A stretch of 64,000 bases of DNA from contig JACCXN010000055.1 of the NCBI GenBank assembly GCA_013696965.1, positions 16,183-80,182 on the forward strand, written 5' to 3'. The DNA is from Bacteroidota bacterium (lineage in GTDB: Bacteria; Bacteroidota; Bacteroidia; JACCXN01). The notes beneath the pieces were generated by a model, which saw nothing but the letters and a program-made list of their open reading frames with translations, was not told where the DNA came from and ran no database searches. This document shows, piece by piece, positions 55,342-63,745 of the stretch. Every line of letters starts with the position of its first letter. The stretch's first letter is position 1. Made by a program: the position numbers and the translations under genes.

Positions 55342-57066
55342 ATGAAAAATAAAAGTGTAAAATTAGCAATAACAGCCGTTTCAACTGCAATTGTTTTAGC
55401 AGGTTGTGGTGGACTGGGGAAAATGGTTAAGAATTCCAATCAGGTTACTTACGAAGTAACTCCTAAGCCACTGGAAATGCATGGAGACAGTGTTCTCATA
55501 ACCATTAATGGAAAATATCCTCCAAAATTCTTTGCTAAAAAAGCACAGGTAAATATAACACCAACATTAAAATATGGTGATACTGAAAAGGAATTTAAAA
55601 AGGTAAGTTACAAGGGCGAGACTGCAGAGGGTGAAGGTACAGTTATTAATAACGCTTCAGGTGGAGCAATAACTTATACAGATAAAATTCCATATTCATC
55701 TGATATGAGGGTTTCAGAGTTGATGTTAAAATCAACTGCATCTATAAAGACAAAATCAAAAGAATTTCCTGCCGTAAAAATTGGTGATGGTGTAATCGCT
55801 ACACCTGCTTTAGTGATGAATGATGATAAGCCTTCTTTAGGTTCTGATAAATTCACTAAAACTGTTCCAAGAATTGCTGACGCACAAATTCAGTTCGTAA
55901 TTCAACAATCACAGGTAAGATCCACCGAACTTTCAAAGCCGGAAATGAAGTCCTTAGCTGAATTTGTTAAAAATGGACAAAGCAAAGGATTTATTTTTAA
56001 CAATATTGAAATATCCTCTTATGCTTCACCAGATGGAGAAGAGCGTTTAAATGCAGGATTGTCCGAAAGAAGAGCAGAGGAAACTGCAAATTATATTTCT
56101 AAAGAATTCAAGAAGAATAAAGTACAAGCTGCTAATTCTACTGATTTTATTAAGAAGTCATCTACTCCTGAGGATTGGGAAGGATTCAAAAAAGCGATTG
56201 AAAAATCGGATATTCAGGACAAAGATTTAATTCTTCGTGTTCTTACAATGTATTCTGATCCAATACAAAGAGAACAGGAAATTAAAAACATGGCTAAAAC
56301 CTATACTGTAATAGCTGACAAAATACTTCCTGAATTAAGAAGATCAAAAATCAGAATTAATGCAGAAGAGAAAAGCAGATCTGATGAAAAAATAGCTAGC
56401 TTAGTAAGCACAAATCCAGATTCACTTTCAGTAGAAGAAGTTCTTTATTCTGCTACACTTACCAATGATATGGATGCTAAATTGAATATTTATAAAACTG
56501 CTGAACGTATTTATCCTAATGATTGGAGAGGCGCTAATAATGCAGGTTATGTGTTGATGCTTCAAAACAAGTTAAATGATGCTAAAGGCCAATTTGAGAA
56601 AGCAGACAAATTATCTGCAAATAATGCAGTAATTAAAAACAATCTTGGTGTTGTTGCTCATTTGCAAGGTGACAGAAAAAAAGCCGAAGCTTTATACAAA
56701 GAGGCTTCAGCTTCAGATAATAATGCAAAATACAACCTTGGGATAATCAACATTAAGAATGGAGATTATTCAATGGCGGTAACAAATATGAGTGGTACAA
56801 ATACTTTTAACGCAGCCCTTGCAAATACATTAGCAGGAAATAATGATGCAGCTGCCAAAGCAGTTGAAGCTTCTGCGGATAAAGATTCTGCCATTGGTCA
56901 TTATCTTAGAGCAGTTATTGCTGCAAGAGCAGGTGATGCCACACAGGTAGCCAAGAGCTTAAAAGCAGCTGTAAGTAAAGATGCTTCACTTAAAGAAAAA
57001 GCTAAAACTGATCTTGAATTCGCAAAATATAAAACTTCAGCAGAATTTATCTCTGCCTTGAACTAA
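55342..57066 (+). CDS. lipoprotein with OmpA-like and TPR modules
   Basis: 574 residues. Signal peptide with lipobox VLAGC (MKNKSVKLAITAVSTAIVLAG then Cys) marks an outer-membrane or surface lipoprotein. The central part carries an OmpA-like peptidoglycan-associated signature (EISSYASPDGEERLNAGLSE followed by RRAEETANYI). The C-terminal ~200 residues form TPR-like repeats (YPNDWRGANNAGYVLMLQNK, then NNAVIKNNLGVVAHLQGDRK). ATG 55342 is chosen because an earlier TTG at 55300 falls inside the near-promoter TAATATTG. Such proteins bridge the outer membrane and cell wall; partners unknown. A strong terminator follows. Confidence 0.85.
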   Translation: MKNKSVKLAITAVSTAIVLAGCGGLGKMVKNSNQVTYEVTPKPLEMHGDSVLITINGKYPPKFFAKKAQVNITPTLKYGDTEKEFKKVSYKGETAEGEGTVINNASGGAITYTDKIPYSSDMRVSELMLKSTASIKTKSKEFPAVKIGDGVIATPALVMNDDKPSLGSDKFTKTVPRIADAQIQFVIQQSQVRSTELSKPEMKSLAEFVKNGQSKGFIFNNIEISSYASPDGEERLNAGLSERRAEETANYISKEFKKNKVQAANSTDFIKKSSTPEDWEGFKKAIEKSDIQDKDLILRVLTMYSDPIQREQEIKNMAKTYTVIADKILPELRRSKIRINAEEKSRSDEKIASLVSTNPDSLSVEEVLYSATLTNDMDAKLNIYKTAERIYPNDWRGANNAGYVLMLQNKLNDAKGQFEKADKLSANNAVIKNNLGVVAHLQGDRKKAEALYKEASASDNNAKYNLGIINIKNGDYSMAVTNMSGTNTFNAALANTLAGNNDAAAKAVEASADKDSAIGHYLRAVIAARAGDATQVAKSLKAAVSKDASLKEKAKTDLEFAKYKTSAEFISALN

Positions 57067-57086
57067 TATTAATTAAGTTTTTCTTT

Positions 57087-57120
57087 AAAAGGGTGCTTTG
57101 TTTTCAAAGCACCCTTTTTT
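57087..57120 (+). terminator. terminator after the OmpA/TPR lipoprotein
   Basis: Perfect 14-base stem aaaagggtgctttg / caaagcaccctttt with loop tttt and a T-run. Confidence 0.93.
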
Positions 57121-57216
57121 ATTTACACTTTTTATAAGGTTAAAGTTAATATGCCAGGGAGATAAAATAGGCAATGATTCATATTTGTCTTAAGCCTTAA
57201 CAGCAGTAGGGTTTTC

Positions 57217-57753
57217 TTACAACTTAAGTTTTCTATAGAAATCCCATAACACAATGCCCATGCTAACAGCAATGTTTAATGAATGCTTTGTTCCTGACTG
57301 GGGAATTTCAATACAGCCTAAGCATTGATCTATTATTTGCTGGTCAACTCCTTTTACTTCATTGCCAAACACCAAGGCATATGTTTTTTCTTTTTCAATT
57401 GAAAATTCATTCAGATATTCGCTTTTGTCTACCTGTTCTACAGCCCAGATTTCAGTTTTTTCTGATTTTAACTGATTTATTGCTTCCAGGGTATGCTGGA
57501 AGTATTTCCATTCTACGCTTTTTGTTGCCCCCAGGGCTGTTTTTTCAATTTCTCTGTTCGGAGGATATGCGCTAAAACCACAAATATATACTGCTTTAAT
57601 TAAGAAGGCATCAGCAGTTCTAAAAACTGAACCTATATTATGAGCACTTCTTATATTATCTAAGACAATTATTAAGGGAGTTTTTTCTGCAATTTTAAAT
57701 GCTTCTGGTGATTTTCTTTCTAATTCAGTAGTAGTTAATTTTATTTTTTGCAT
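57217..57753 (-). CDS. TrmH/SpoU-family RNA 2'-O-ribose methyltransferase
   Basis: 178 residues, SPOUT fold with the three family motifs: motif 1 LDNIRSAHNIGSVFRTADAF, motif 2 YALVFGNEVKGVDQQIID and motif 3 IEIPQSGTKHSLNIAVSMGI, which together form the knotted SAM site. The target (tRNA or rRNA position) is not readable. The next gene, DUF6787, lies upstream by 14 bases on the same strand, so the two form an operon. Confidence 0.94.
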   Translation of the reverse strand: MQKIKLTTTELERKSPEAFKIAEKTPLIIVLDNIRSAHNIGSVFRTADAFLIKAVYICGFSAYPPNREIEKTALGATKSVEWKYFQHTLEAINQLKSEKTEIWAVEQVDKSEYLNEFSIEKEKTYALVFGNEVKGVDQQIIDQCLGCIEIPQSGTKHSLNIAVSMGIVLWDFYRKLKL

Positions 57754-57767
57754 CCCTATATTCTAAT

Positions 57768-58082
57768 TTATTTGATGTTTATCCTTAGGATTCTTGCCAA
57801 CATTTTCTTTTCAATATTCCAGAAAAAAGCAAACTGACCACAAAGTGTTCCGAATATAATTAACAGTATCTGATAAATAGGGAAAATTGTAAAAATCCTT
57901 AAAGGCCAATAAATAAAAGGTTTAAGTGTGTTGTGGATTCCAAGAAAATCCAAAACAGGAGCAGCTAATTTTACTGAAGTAGATCCTGTAACAGCAAAAA
58001 CAAAACAAATTACCAGTACTTGCCAATTGCTATTGATTCCCCATTTTTCTTTTAGTCGGGTAATGATTTTATTTTCTGCCAT
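57768..58082 (-). CDS. DUF6787-type small membrane protein
   Basis: 104 residues from MAENKIITRLKEKWGINSNW, with two transmembrane segments and a conserved C-terminal part including IFPIYQILLIIFGTLCGQFA and then FFWNIEKKMLARI. It matches the DUF6787 pattern. Start ATG 58082 is chosen because a longer frame starting at 58112 would begin inside the minus-strand promoter. It precedes the methyltransferase gene. Function unknown. Confidence 0.8.
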   Translation of the reverse strand: MAENKIITRLKEKWGINSNWQVLVICFVFAVTGSTSVKLAAPVLDFLGIHNTLKPFIYWPLRIFTIFPIYQILLIIFGTLCGQFAFFWNIEKKMLARILRINIK

Positions 58083-58109
58083 CGGGGATTTTTCTTTTAA
58101 ACTATAAAA

Positions 58110-58117
58110 CAAATGTA
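58110..58117 (-). promoter_or_regulatory. -7 element for the DUF6787/TrmH operon
   Basis: TACATTTG on the minus strand, matching TAnnTTTG, 28 bases before ATG 58082. Confidence 0.5.
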
Positions 58118-58308
58118 GTATGATTAATCCTTTTTCTATAAAGAAGTAAATATTATATTATTGTTAATGCTTTTATTTATACTGAATTCTAGTTTTAATT
58201 AATGCATGATCTTTTTTTAATAGGCTTGTTAAATACGACTTTCGGAGTTTTTTTTATTCTACTCCTTTTAAATGCCTGTGTTAATCACAGTTCGAATTAA
58301 AAACAGGT

Positions 58309-58333
58309 GCAATTATTTTGCAAAAATAATTGC
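58309..58333. repeat. 25-base palindrome overlapping a promoter, possible operator
   Basis: Perfect 11-base arms gcaattatttt and aaaataattgc around a 3-base centre (58309-58333). The right arm covers the TTG element at 58330-58332 of the promoter that drives the small Cys-rich lipoprotein. The symmetry and position are those of a dimeric regulator's operator, but no regulator is identified here. The rest of the 58118-58308 gap showed nothing recognisable. Confidence 0.55.
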
Positions 58334-58359
58334 TCAAAATAAAATAAAATGTAAATTTG
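58330..58359 (+). promoter_or_regulatory. promoter of the Cys-rich lipoprotein gene
   Basis: TTG at 58330-58332, 19-base spacer, TAAATTTG at 58352-58359; both elements match the consensus, with transcription starting ~25 bases before ATG 58392. Confidence 0.65.
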
Positions 58360-58391
58360 AAATTTATATATAAATTAACTTTAATAATCTT

Positions 58392-58625
58392 ATGAAAATG
58401 AAAACTACCAAAATGCTTGCTATTGTGGCTATATTCGTAGCCGGATTAACTTTTACTTCTTGTAAAAAATGTATTGAATGCACTGTTTCTTTTAGTGGAT
58501 ATAATGGTTCAGATACAGAATGTTATGAAAACAACAAGGCTATGAAAGCTGAAAAAGCAGAAATTGACAAAGATTGTGAAGAAATTAATAAGAATGGCGG
58601 AACATGTAAATGTAAAGCTGTTTAA
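58392..58625 (+). CDS. small cysteine-rich lipoprotein
   Basis: 77 residues: signal peptide MLAIVAIFVAGLTFTSC with lipobox Cys24, then a short mature part with six further Cys (KKCIECTVSFSGYNGSDTEC ... DKDCEEINKNGGTCKCKAV). The ATG at 58398 is a nearby alternative. The cysteines suggest disulfides or metal binding. Its promoter is overlapped by a perfect palindrome, pointing to tight control. Function unknown. Confidence 0.7.
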   Translation: MKMKTTKMLAIVAIFVAGLTFTSCKKCIECTVSFSGYNGSDTECYENNKAMKAEKAEIDKDCEEINKNGGTCKCKAV

Positions 58626-58655
58626 TACTAAGTAGAGCATTTTTTTATTTTGACA

Positions 58656-58681
58656 AAAAAACTCCCTTAGGGAGTTTTTTT
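58656..58681 (+). terminator. terminator after the Cys-rich lipoprotein gene
   Basis: 11-base stem aaaaaactccc / gggagtttttt with a 3-base loop (58656-58680) and T-run, 30 bases after the stop codon. Confidence 0.85.
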
Positions 58682-58799
58682 GTTTTTAGTAATTCACAAC
58701 AAGAATAAAAAGAATAGTATCCATTGATATTTATAAACCCTGTTTTATTAAAATGGTTATTAAAATATCCTTCTTACCTTAGCAAAAAAGGAAATTAAA

Positions 58800-61418
58800 T
58801 TGACAGAAAAGAAAAGCATAGCAGTTGAAACTCCTCTTATGAAGCAGTTTAATGCCATAAAAGCAAAATATCCTGATGCATTATTGCTTTTTAGGGTAGG
58901 AGATTTTTATGAGACATTTGGAGAGGATGCGGTAAAAACTGCAAATATTTTAGGGATTGTTCTTACTAAAAGGGCTAATGGATCTGCAAGCTTCATTGAT
59001 TTAGCTGGTTTTCCTCATCATTCCCTTGATGTGTATTTGCCAAAATTAGTCAGGGCAGGACAGAGGGTTGCAATTTGCGATCAATTGGAAGATCCTAAAT
59101 TAACAAAGACAATTGTTAAAAGAGGAGTAACAGAACTCGTTACCCCTGGGGTTTCCTATAATGATAAGGTATTAGACCACAAGAGCAATAATTTTTTGGC
59201 CAGCATTCACTTTAATGGGCAGGAGAAGCAAGTAGGAGTTGCATTTTTAGATGTTTCTACCGGAGAGTTCTTTACTGCTCAAGGATCTATTGAATATCTT
59301 GATAAACTATTACAAAGCTTCAATCCCAGTGAGGTGCTTTTTCAAAAAAACGCTCAAAAACAGTTCAAAAACTATTTTGGTGATCGATTCTATACCTACA
59401 CTTTGGATGAATGGATTTTTGCTCCTGAATATACAACAGAATTGTTGTTAAAACATTTTGGAACTAAATCTTTAAAAGGATTTGGTGTTGAAAATGTAAC
59501 CAATGGTACAATTGCAGCAGGTGCAGCATTGCATTATCTTTCAGCAACCAATCACAATCAAACTGCTCATATTTCTAAATTGACCAGGATTGAAGAGGCA
59601 AATTTTGTTTGGCTTGACAGATTTACAATCCGTAACCTGGAATTGTTTTCTTCAGCTAATCCTGATGCTGTAACACTTATTGATGTTATTGATCATACAG
59701 TATCTCCAATGGGCTCTCGCATGCTTAAACGGTGGCTAGCCCTCCCTTTAAAAGAACTCCAACCAATTGAAGAAAGACTGGAGGTAGTTCAACATTTTTT
59801 TGATCATTCTGATTTTTATGCTTCAATACGTAACCAGGTTCAACAAACAGGGGATTTGGAAAGAATTATTTCCAAAGTTTCAGCCTCCAGAATTAATCCT
59901 AGGGAAACTGTTCAGTTAAAAAGATCATTGGAAGCGGTATTGGAAATAAAAAATTTGTGTTCCACCTCTAATAATGCCCAGCTTGTTAAGCTCTCAGAAC
60001 AATTCAACAGTTGCAATTTTATAAGGGGAAAAATTGGACGTGAACTGGTTACCGATCCTCCCGTATTGCTACATAAAGGAGGAGTGATTGCAAATGGAGT
60101 AAACGAAGAATTGGATGAACTAAGGAAAATTTCCTATTCAGGAAAGGATTATCTGCTGCAAATTCAAAAACGGGAAATGGAAAAAACAGGAATATCTTCT
60201 CTTAAAATTTCCTACAACAATGTTTTTGGATATTACCTTGAAGTTACGAATTCCCATAAAAACAAAGTTCCTGTAGAGTGGATTCGAAAACAAACATTGG
60301 TAAATGCAGAGCGGTATATTACAGAAGAACTTAAACAATACGAAGAAAAGATTTTAGGTGCGGAAGAAAAAATACTTGCAATTGAAACCAGGTTATATAC
60401 TGATTTGGTCCTTAGTTTGGCAGATTATATTATTCCAGTCCAATTAAACGCCTCACTTGTTGCAAGACTTGATTGTTTGATTTCCTTTGCTGAGATTGCC
60501 AAAAAAAACAATTACGTTAGGCCCAATTTAAATAATTCTGCTGTAATTGATATAAAAAAAGGCCGTCATCCTGTAATTGAAAAGCAATTAGCAGTTGGGG
60601 AAGAGTATGTTCCAAATGATGTACTCTTAGATCCACAGGAACAGCAGATCATGATTATCACTGGTCCTAATATGTCCGGGAAATCAGCTTTATTGCGTCA
60701 AACAGCCCTCATTACATTGCTTGCTCAAATAGGAAGCTTTGTTCCTGCTGAATCTGCCCAAATTGGTTTGGTGGATAAAATATTTACACGGGTTGGAGCA
60801 TCAGATAATATTTCCTCCGGAGAATCGACCTTTATGGTTGAAATGAATGAAACAGCTAGCATATTAAATAACCTTTCTGATAGGAGTTTAATTTTACTGG
60901 ATGAAATTGGTAGAGGAACAAGTACTTATGATGGAATTTCCATAGCCTGGGCCATTGCTGAGTTTTTGCATGAGCACCCTTCAGCAAGAGCAAAAACACT
61001 TTTTGCCACACATTACCATGAACTCAATGACATGGCTGAAATATTTAACAGGATTAAAAATTTCAATGTATCAATAAAAGAAATAAGCAATAAAATAATC
61101 TTCTTAAGAAAACTGGTAGAGGGGGGTAGTGAACATAGTTTTGGAATTCATGTTGCCCGTATGGCTGGCATGCCAAAAAGGGTAATTCAAAGAGCAACAG
61201 AAATTTTACAAAAGCTCGAAGTAAGTCATAGCTCCACAGGAGATAAAAAAGAAAAAAAGGCAAAGGTGGATGATAATTTCCAATTGAGTTTTTTCCAACT
61301 TGATGATCCTATATTAACCCAAATTAAGGATGAAATTGTAAATACCGATATTAATACACTTACTCCTGTTGAGGCATTAATGAAATTAAACGACATTAAA
61401 AAATTATTAGTCAGGTAA
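58800..61418 (+). CDS. mutS: DNA mismatch repair protein MutS
   Basis: Recognises mismatches and small loops as a dimer and starts mismatch repair. 872 residues: mismatch-binding F-x-E region [16 protein letters not shown] at residues ~30-45, Walker [14 protein letters not shown] from 622, signature [16 protein letters not shown] and [20 protein letters not shown], and a C-terminal helix-turn-helix/dimerisation part. The start codon is TTG at 58800; the next in-frame ATG would remove 13 residues, including the conserved ETPLMKQF, and is less likely. Upstream TACCTTAG (58775-58782) resembles a -7 element with one mismatch. Confidence 0.96.
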   Translation: MTEKKSIAVETPLMKQFNAIKAKYPDALLLFRVGDFYETFGEDAVKTANILGIVLTKRANGSASFIDLAGFPHHSLDVYLPKLVRAGQRVAICDQLEDPKLTKTIVKRGVTELVTPGVSYNDKVLDHKSNNFLASIHFNGQEKQVGVAFLDVSTGEFFTAQGSIEYLDKLLQSFNPSEVLFQKNAQKQFKNYFGDRFYTYTLDEWIFAPEYTTELLLKHFGTKSLKGFGVENVTNGTIAAGAALHYLSATNHNQTAHISKLTRIEEANFVWLDRFTIRNLELFSSANPDAVTLIDVIDHTVSPMGSRMLKRWLALPLKELQPIEERLEVVQHFFDHSDFYASIRNQVQQTGDLERIISKVSASRINPRETVQLKRSLEAVLEIKNLCSTSNNAQLVKLSEQFNSCNFIRGKIGRELVTDPPVLLHKGGVIANGVNEELDELRKISYSGKDYLLQIQKREMEKTGISSLKISYNNVFGYYLEVTNSHKNKVPVEWIRKQTLVNAERYITEELKQYEEKILGAEEKILAIETRLYTDLVLSLADYIIPVQLNASLVARLDCLISFAEIAKKNNYVRPNLNNSAVIDIKKGRHPVIEKQLAVGEEYVPNDVLLDPQEQQIMIITGPNMSGKSALLRQTALITLLAQIGSFVPAESAQIGLVDKIFTRVGASDNISSGESTFMVEMNETASILNNLSDRSLILLDEIGRGTSTYDGISIAWAIAEFLHEHPSARAKTLFATHYHELNDMAEIFNRIKNFNVSIKEISNKIIFLRKLVEGGSEHSFGIHVARMAGMPKRVIQRATEILQKLEVSHSSTGDKKEKKAKVDDNFQLSFFQLDDPILTQIKDEIVNTDINTLTPVEALMKLNDIKKLLVR

Positions 61419-61483
61419 TTACAGCTATAGAATAGAATAATAAAAAAAATAAAAATTTCGAGCAAAAATATTCGTTTTTGTTT

Positions 61484-61491
61484 TATATTTG
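61484..61491 (+). promoter_or_regulatory. candidate -7 element for the tRNA-Gly/tRNA-Leu unit
   Basis: TATATTTG, exact TAnnTTTG, 56 bases before tRNA-Gly. A TTG element at standard spacing is not apparent. Confidence 0.45.
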
Positions 61492-61547
61492 CATCCCAAA
61501 ATAAATCAACAAAGGTTGATGGTTGGATTGAAATTTTGATTAGAAAA

Positions 61548-61620
61548 GCGAAAGTAGCTCAGTTGGTAGAGCGCGACCTTGCCAAGGTCGAGGTCGCCGG
61601 TTCGAACCCGGTCTTTCGCT
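61548..61620 (+). tRNA. tRNA-Gly, anticodon GCC
   Basis: 73 bases: acceptor gcgaaag / ctttcgc, anticodon stem cgacc/ggtcg around loop ttgccaa (anticodon GCC at 61581-61583), T-arm ccggttcgaacccgg, discriminator T as usual for Gly. CCA not encoded. Probably co-transcribed with the next tRNA 35 bases away. Confidence 0.97.
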
Positions 61621-61655
61621 CTTTTTTTATTACCAACTGCATTTAATTTGCAGAT

Positions 61656-61740
61656 GCTTGGATGGTGGAATTGGTAGACACGCAGGACTTAAAATCCTGT
61701 GACCATTGCGGTCGTGCGGGTTCAAGTCCCGCTCCGAGTA
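61656..61740 (+). tRNA. tRNA-Leu, anticodon UAA
   Basis: 85 bases: acceptor gcttgga / tccgagt, anticodon stem cagga/tcctg around loop cttaaaa (anticodon TAA at 61690-61692), a long type II variable arm, T-arm gcgggttcaagtcccgc, discriminator A. CCA not encoded. Its 3' end is a plausible attachment site for the mobile island that follows. Confidence 0.97.
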
Positions 61741-61745
61741 CATTG

Positions 61746-61774
61746 AAAGGCAAGCTTTTAAGCTTGCCTTTTTT
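61746..61774 (+). terminator. terminator after tRNA-Leu(UAA)
   Basis: 11-base stem aaaggcaagct / agcttgccttt (61746-61756 with 61761-61771) and T-run, starting 5 bases after the tRNA. Confidence 0.85.
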
Positions 61775-61801
61775 GGTTTAAAAAAGATCGGTTTTTTTGA
61801 C

Positions 61802-61834
61802 GGGTCAAACATAGGTCAAACAAATTTGTCAAAT
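61802..61834. repeat. short direct repeats next to the tRNA, possible recombinase-binding sites
   Basis: ggtcaaac occurs at 61803-61810 and 61814-61821, and gtcaaat at 61828-61834, forming closely spaced repeats about 60 bases beyond the tRNA-Leu 3' end. Arrays of short direct repeats near attachment sites are typical arm-type integrase sites, but this is inference. Confidence 0.35.
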
Positions 61835-62476
61835 AGACCTTTTTTCATTCTCCTTCTTGTTTATAAACTCACCTTAATAACTTCTGACCCATTAAGGTTG
61901 AATAATAGAAATAAACCTCTAAAGAATCTTTAAAGTGTGCCTTCTGCATACAAACCTACCACTCTTGAGCACCTGAAAGCATAGAATTGTCATAAATGAT
62001 GCTATGGTTTGATCCATTTTTTATTTTTTGTTCCTCAAATAGCCAACATTTCAAACCTGTTATTAACTTCTTGTTAAAACTCTCCTCTCTATTTAAGCTT
62101 TAAAAATAAAGGGTAATAGTTTCATTCACTTATTTTTCTTTACAAAAGCGTGTAAAGAAAAAAGCATTAAAAAAAAATTTCGGTGTCGATTATTATCCTA
62201 GGTTAGCGGCATGTATTTTTTCAAACACTTTTACACTTTTTCTAATTTTTATCCTCTGAAGGATATCCTGAATTTTGATAAGGAGGGAGTCCGCACTCAA
62301 AAGAAAACAACCTTAAAACTATATTTTCTTTTCTGGGAAGATTTTATGATAGAAAATTTCCAAAATAACAAGGCTATTAAAAAGATGCTCTGTATATATA
62401 ATGCGGTTTCAAAGCCAATCCATTTTTCATCTAAATATTCACTTCTTCGGAAAAACATATATCAAAATTTACTTCA
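61835..62476. other. AT-rich accessory region with an inverted repeat, no supported gene
   Basis: Composition remains AT-rich but less gene-like than the flanking chromosome. A perfect inverted repeat tttctttaca / tgtaaagaaa occurs at 62135-62144 and 62151-62160. A 91-codon frame at 62211-62486 overlaps the next gene by 10 bases and lacks any domain, so it was not called. No RNA gene is recognised. Confidence 0.5.
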
Positions 62477-62764
62477 ATGGATGTGATAGTGATTGACTCT
62501 GAAGCTTTTGATGCGCTGAAGATAGAATTTAAAACCTACGTAAAGCAAGCAGTTGCTGAAGCCTTAGCAGAAAAAAAAGCTGCTGAAGATTCTGATTGGA
62601 TATCTATTGAAGTTGCTCAAATCTTACTTCCATTCAAATCAAAAACTTCCTGGCAAAAATTACGGGATACCAGTACAATTAAATTCACTCAGTTTGGGAG
62701 AAAGATTATGTATTCCAGGAAGAGCATCCTTGAATACTTAAATAGCAACAAGATTAAATTTTAA
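62477..62764 (+). CDS. helix-turn-helix (excisionase-like) protein
   Basis: 95 residues from MDVIVIDSEAFDALKIEF. The N-terminal ~35 are helical with an Ala/Glu-rich segment (KQAVAEALAEKKAAEDSDWI). The rest matches the MerR/excisionase-type HTH_17 pattern: SIEVAQILLPFKSKTSWQKL, then KFTQFGRKIMYSRKSILEYL. Such proteins are typical of Bacteroidota mobile elements, where they help excision or set copy control. Located downstream of the tRNA-Leu attachment region with no integrase in the window. Confidence 0.65.
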   Translation: MDVIVIDSEAFDALKIEFKTYVKQAVAEALAEKKAAEDSDWISIEVAQILLPFKSKTSWQKLRDTSTIKFTQFGRKIMYSRKSILEYLNSNKIKF

Positions 62765-62768
62765 TACA

Positions 62769-63134
62769 ATGAAAAAGACAATAAAGAAATGCGAAAATCC
62801 TGCCTGCGATTAATCATTAGAATCTAAAAATCCTAAAAAGAAATTTTGTGATCTGGAATGTAAAAATATGGCTGCTTATTTAAACAAGCTCAGAAATTAT
62901 AATTGGGAAGTAATGAAGCAAAAAGCAAGGCAAAAAAATATTTTGATACTGGAGAATCTAATAGCTAGAGGATTCAATAAAACAAATGAAAAAGAATTGA
63001 GAAAAATGGGATTTGATGCTACGGCAGCATATTTGCATTTGAAAGATAAAGAGGGTCAAAAAGTTTTTAGATATGGCAACATAGGGATACGCCAATCATC
63101 AAATTTAGAATTTGAAATATTTCATGTAAAATAA
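62769..63134 (+). pseudogene. zinc-ribbon protein gene with an in-frame stop codon
   Basis: The ATG at 62769 gives MKKTIKKCENPACD followed by TAA (62811-62813). The frame then continues open as SLESKNPKKKFCDLECKNM and on to 63134 for another ~107 codons. Together the two parts form a classical C-x4-C ... FC-x3-C zinc ribbon like those in phage and transposon proteins, so the stop probably arose by a point mutation (or sequence error) at codon 15. Alternatively, translation restarts at ATG 62868, giving an 88-residue protein lacking the zinc ribbon. No domain is recognised in the C-terminal part, which contains EKELRKMGFDATAAYLHLKD. Confidence 0.5.
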
Positions 63135-63144
63135 TAAATATATT

Positions 63145-63432
63145 ATGTCAGAATATACGGCAACAGCATTATTTGACCAGTTTCCAGTCATTGAGCCATC
63201 ATTGTCAATAACTCCTGCAATTCAAAAAGTGGCGCCAGTTCCAACAGATTTTCCTGAGGTTGTATTTTCAAATATGTTACCTGGAATTGACCAAAAGAAA
63301 AATGACAATACTATAAAAGATCTAATTATTGGAGGTGCCATAGTTATATGCTTACTTGCAACAATATACATTCATTACCAGAAAATGGACAGGAAGAAAA
63401 GTTATGCAGCCTGCTTAAAAAGAGAAAATTGA
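63145..63432 (+). CDS. small membrane protein, unknown function
   Basis: 95 residues, starting 10 bases after the previous frame. The first ~60 residues are polar with several prolines (TPAIQKVAPVPTDFPEVV), followed by one transmembrane helix (LIIGGAIVICLLATIYIHY) and a short basic tail. No recognised domain. The close spacing suggests it belongs to the same accessory unit as the two preceding genes. Confidence 0.45.
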   Translation: MSEYTATALFDQFPVIEPSLSITPAIQKVAPVPTDFPEVVFSNMLPGIDQKKNDNTIKDLIIGGAIVICLLATIYIHYQKMDRKKSYAACLKREN

Positions 63433-63623
63433 TTTCCGTTTCCCCACCGGATTCATTAAAATGTCAATTATCGCAAATAAGGAAAAACGCTGAACAGTCA
63501 ATTTTAATGGAGTTTAGGAGGAATGTCGAAAAAAGGTGTATTAATTATAAGAACAATTATAGAAAATACTGATTAACTGGAAGAAAAATAGTTCAAATAC
63601 AATTGAGTTCCTTCATCGCAATG

Positions 63624-63667
63624 AAAAAAACCGTAATTAGCTATTTTGAAGTTAATAACGGTTTTTT
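63624..63667 (+). terminator. terminator before the IS66 element
   Basis: The arms aaaaaaaccgt (63624-63634) and aacggtttttt (63657-63667) can pair, with a ~22-base loop. The A and T runs on both sides allow either strand to be read. It lies in the 382-base gap between 63432 and the IS66 gene; a 74-codon frame overlapping the preceding gene (63348-63572) was not called. Confidence 0.45.
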
Positions 63668-63745
63668 ATTTGCTTGCTTTCCCTGCGTTTTCCACACAAG
63701 TTTTATTTTAAACATAGTTATTCAAAATAAAATTATTAAAAAATG

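Noticed and set aside
61630..61812. Minus-strand frame containing a SERDLNPHDRNGHRILSP-like stretch
   Set aside because: It is the antisense of tRNA-Leu(UAA); this translation is a well-known artefact and not a protein.
62211..62486. 91-codon frame before the excisionase-like gene
   Set aside because: No domain or signal, aromatic-rich composition typical of noncoding AT-rich sequence, and a 10-base overlap with a better-supported gene.
63348..63572. 74-codon frame after the small membrane protein
   Set aside because: Overlaps the preceding gene by 85 bases in another frame and shows no recognisable motif; it could be real but the evidence is too thin.
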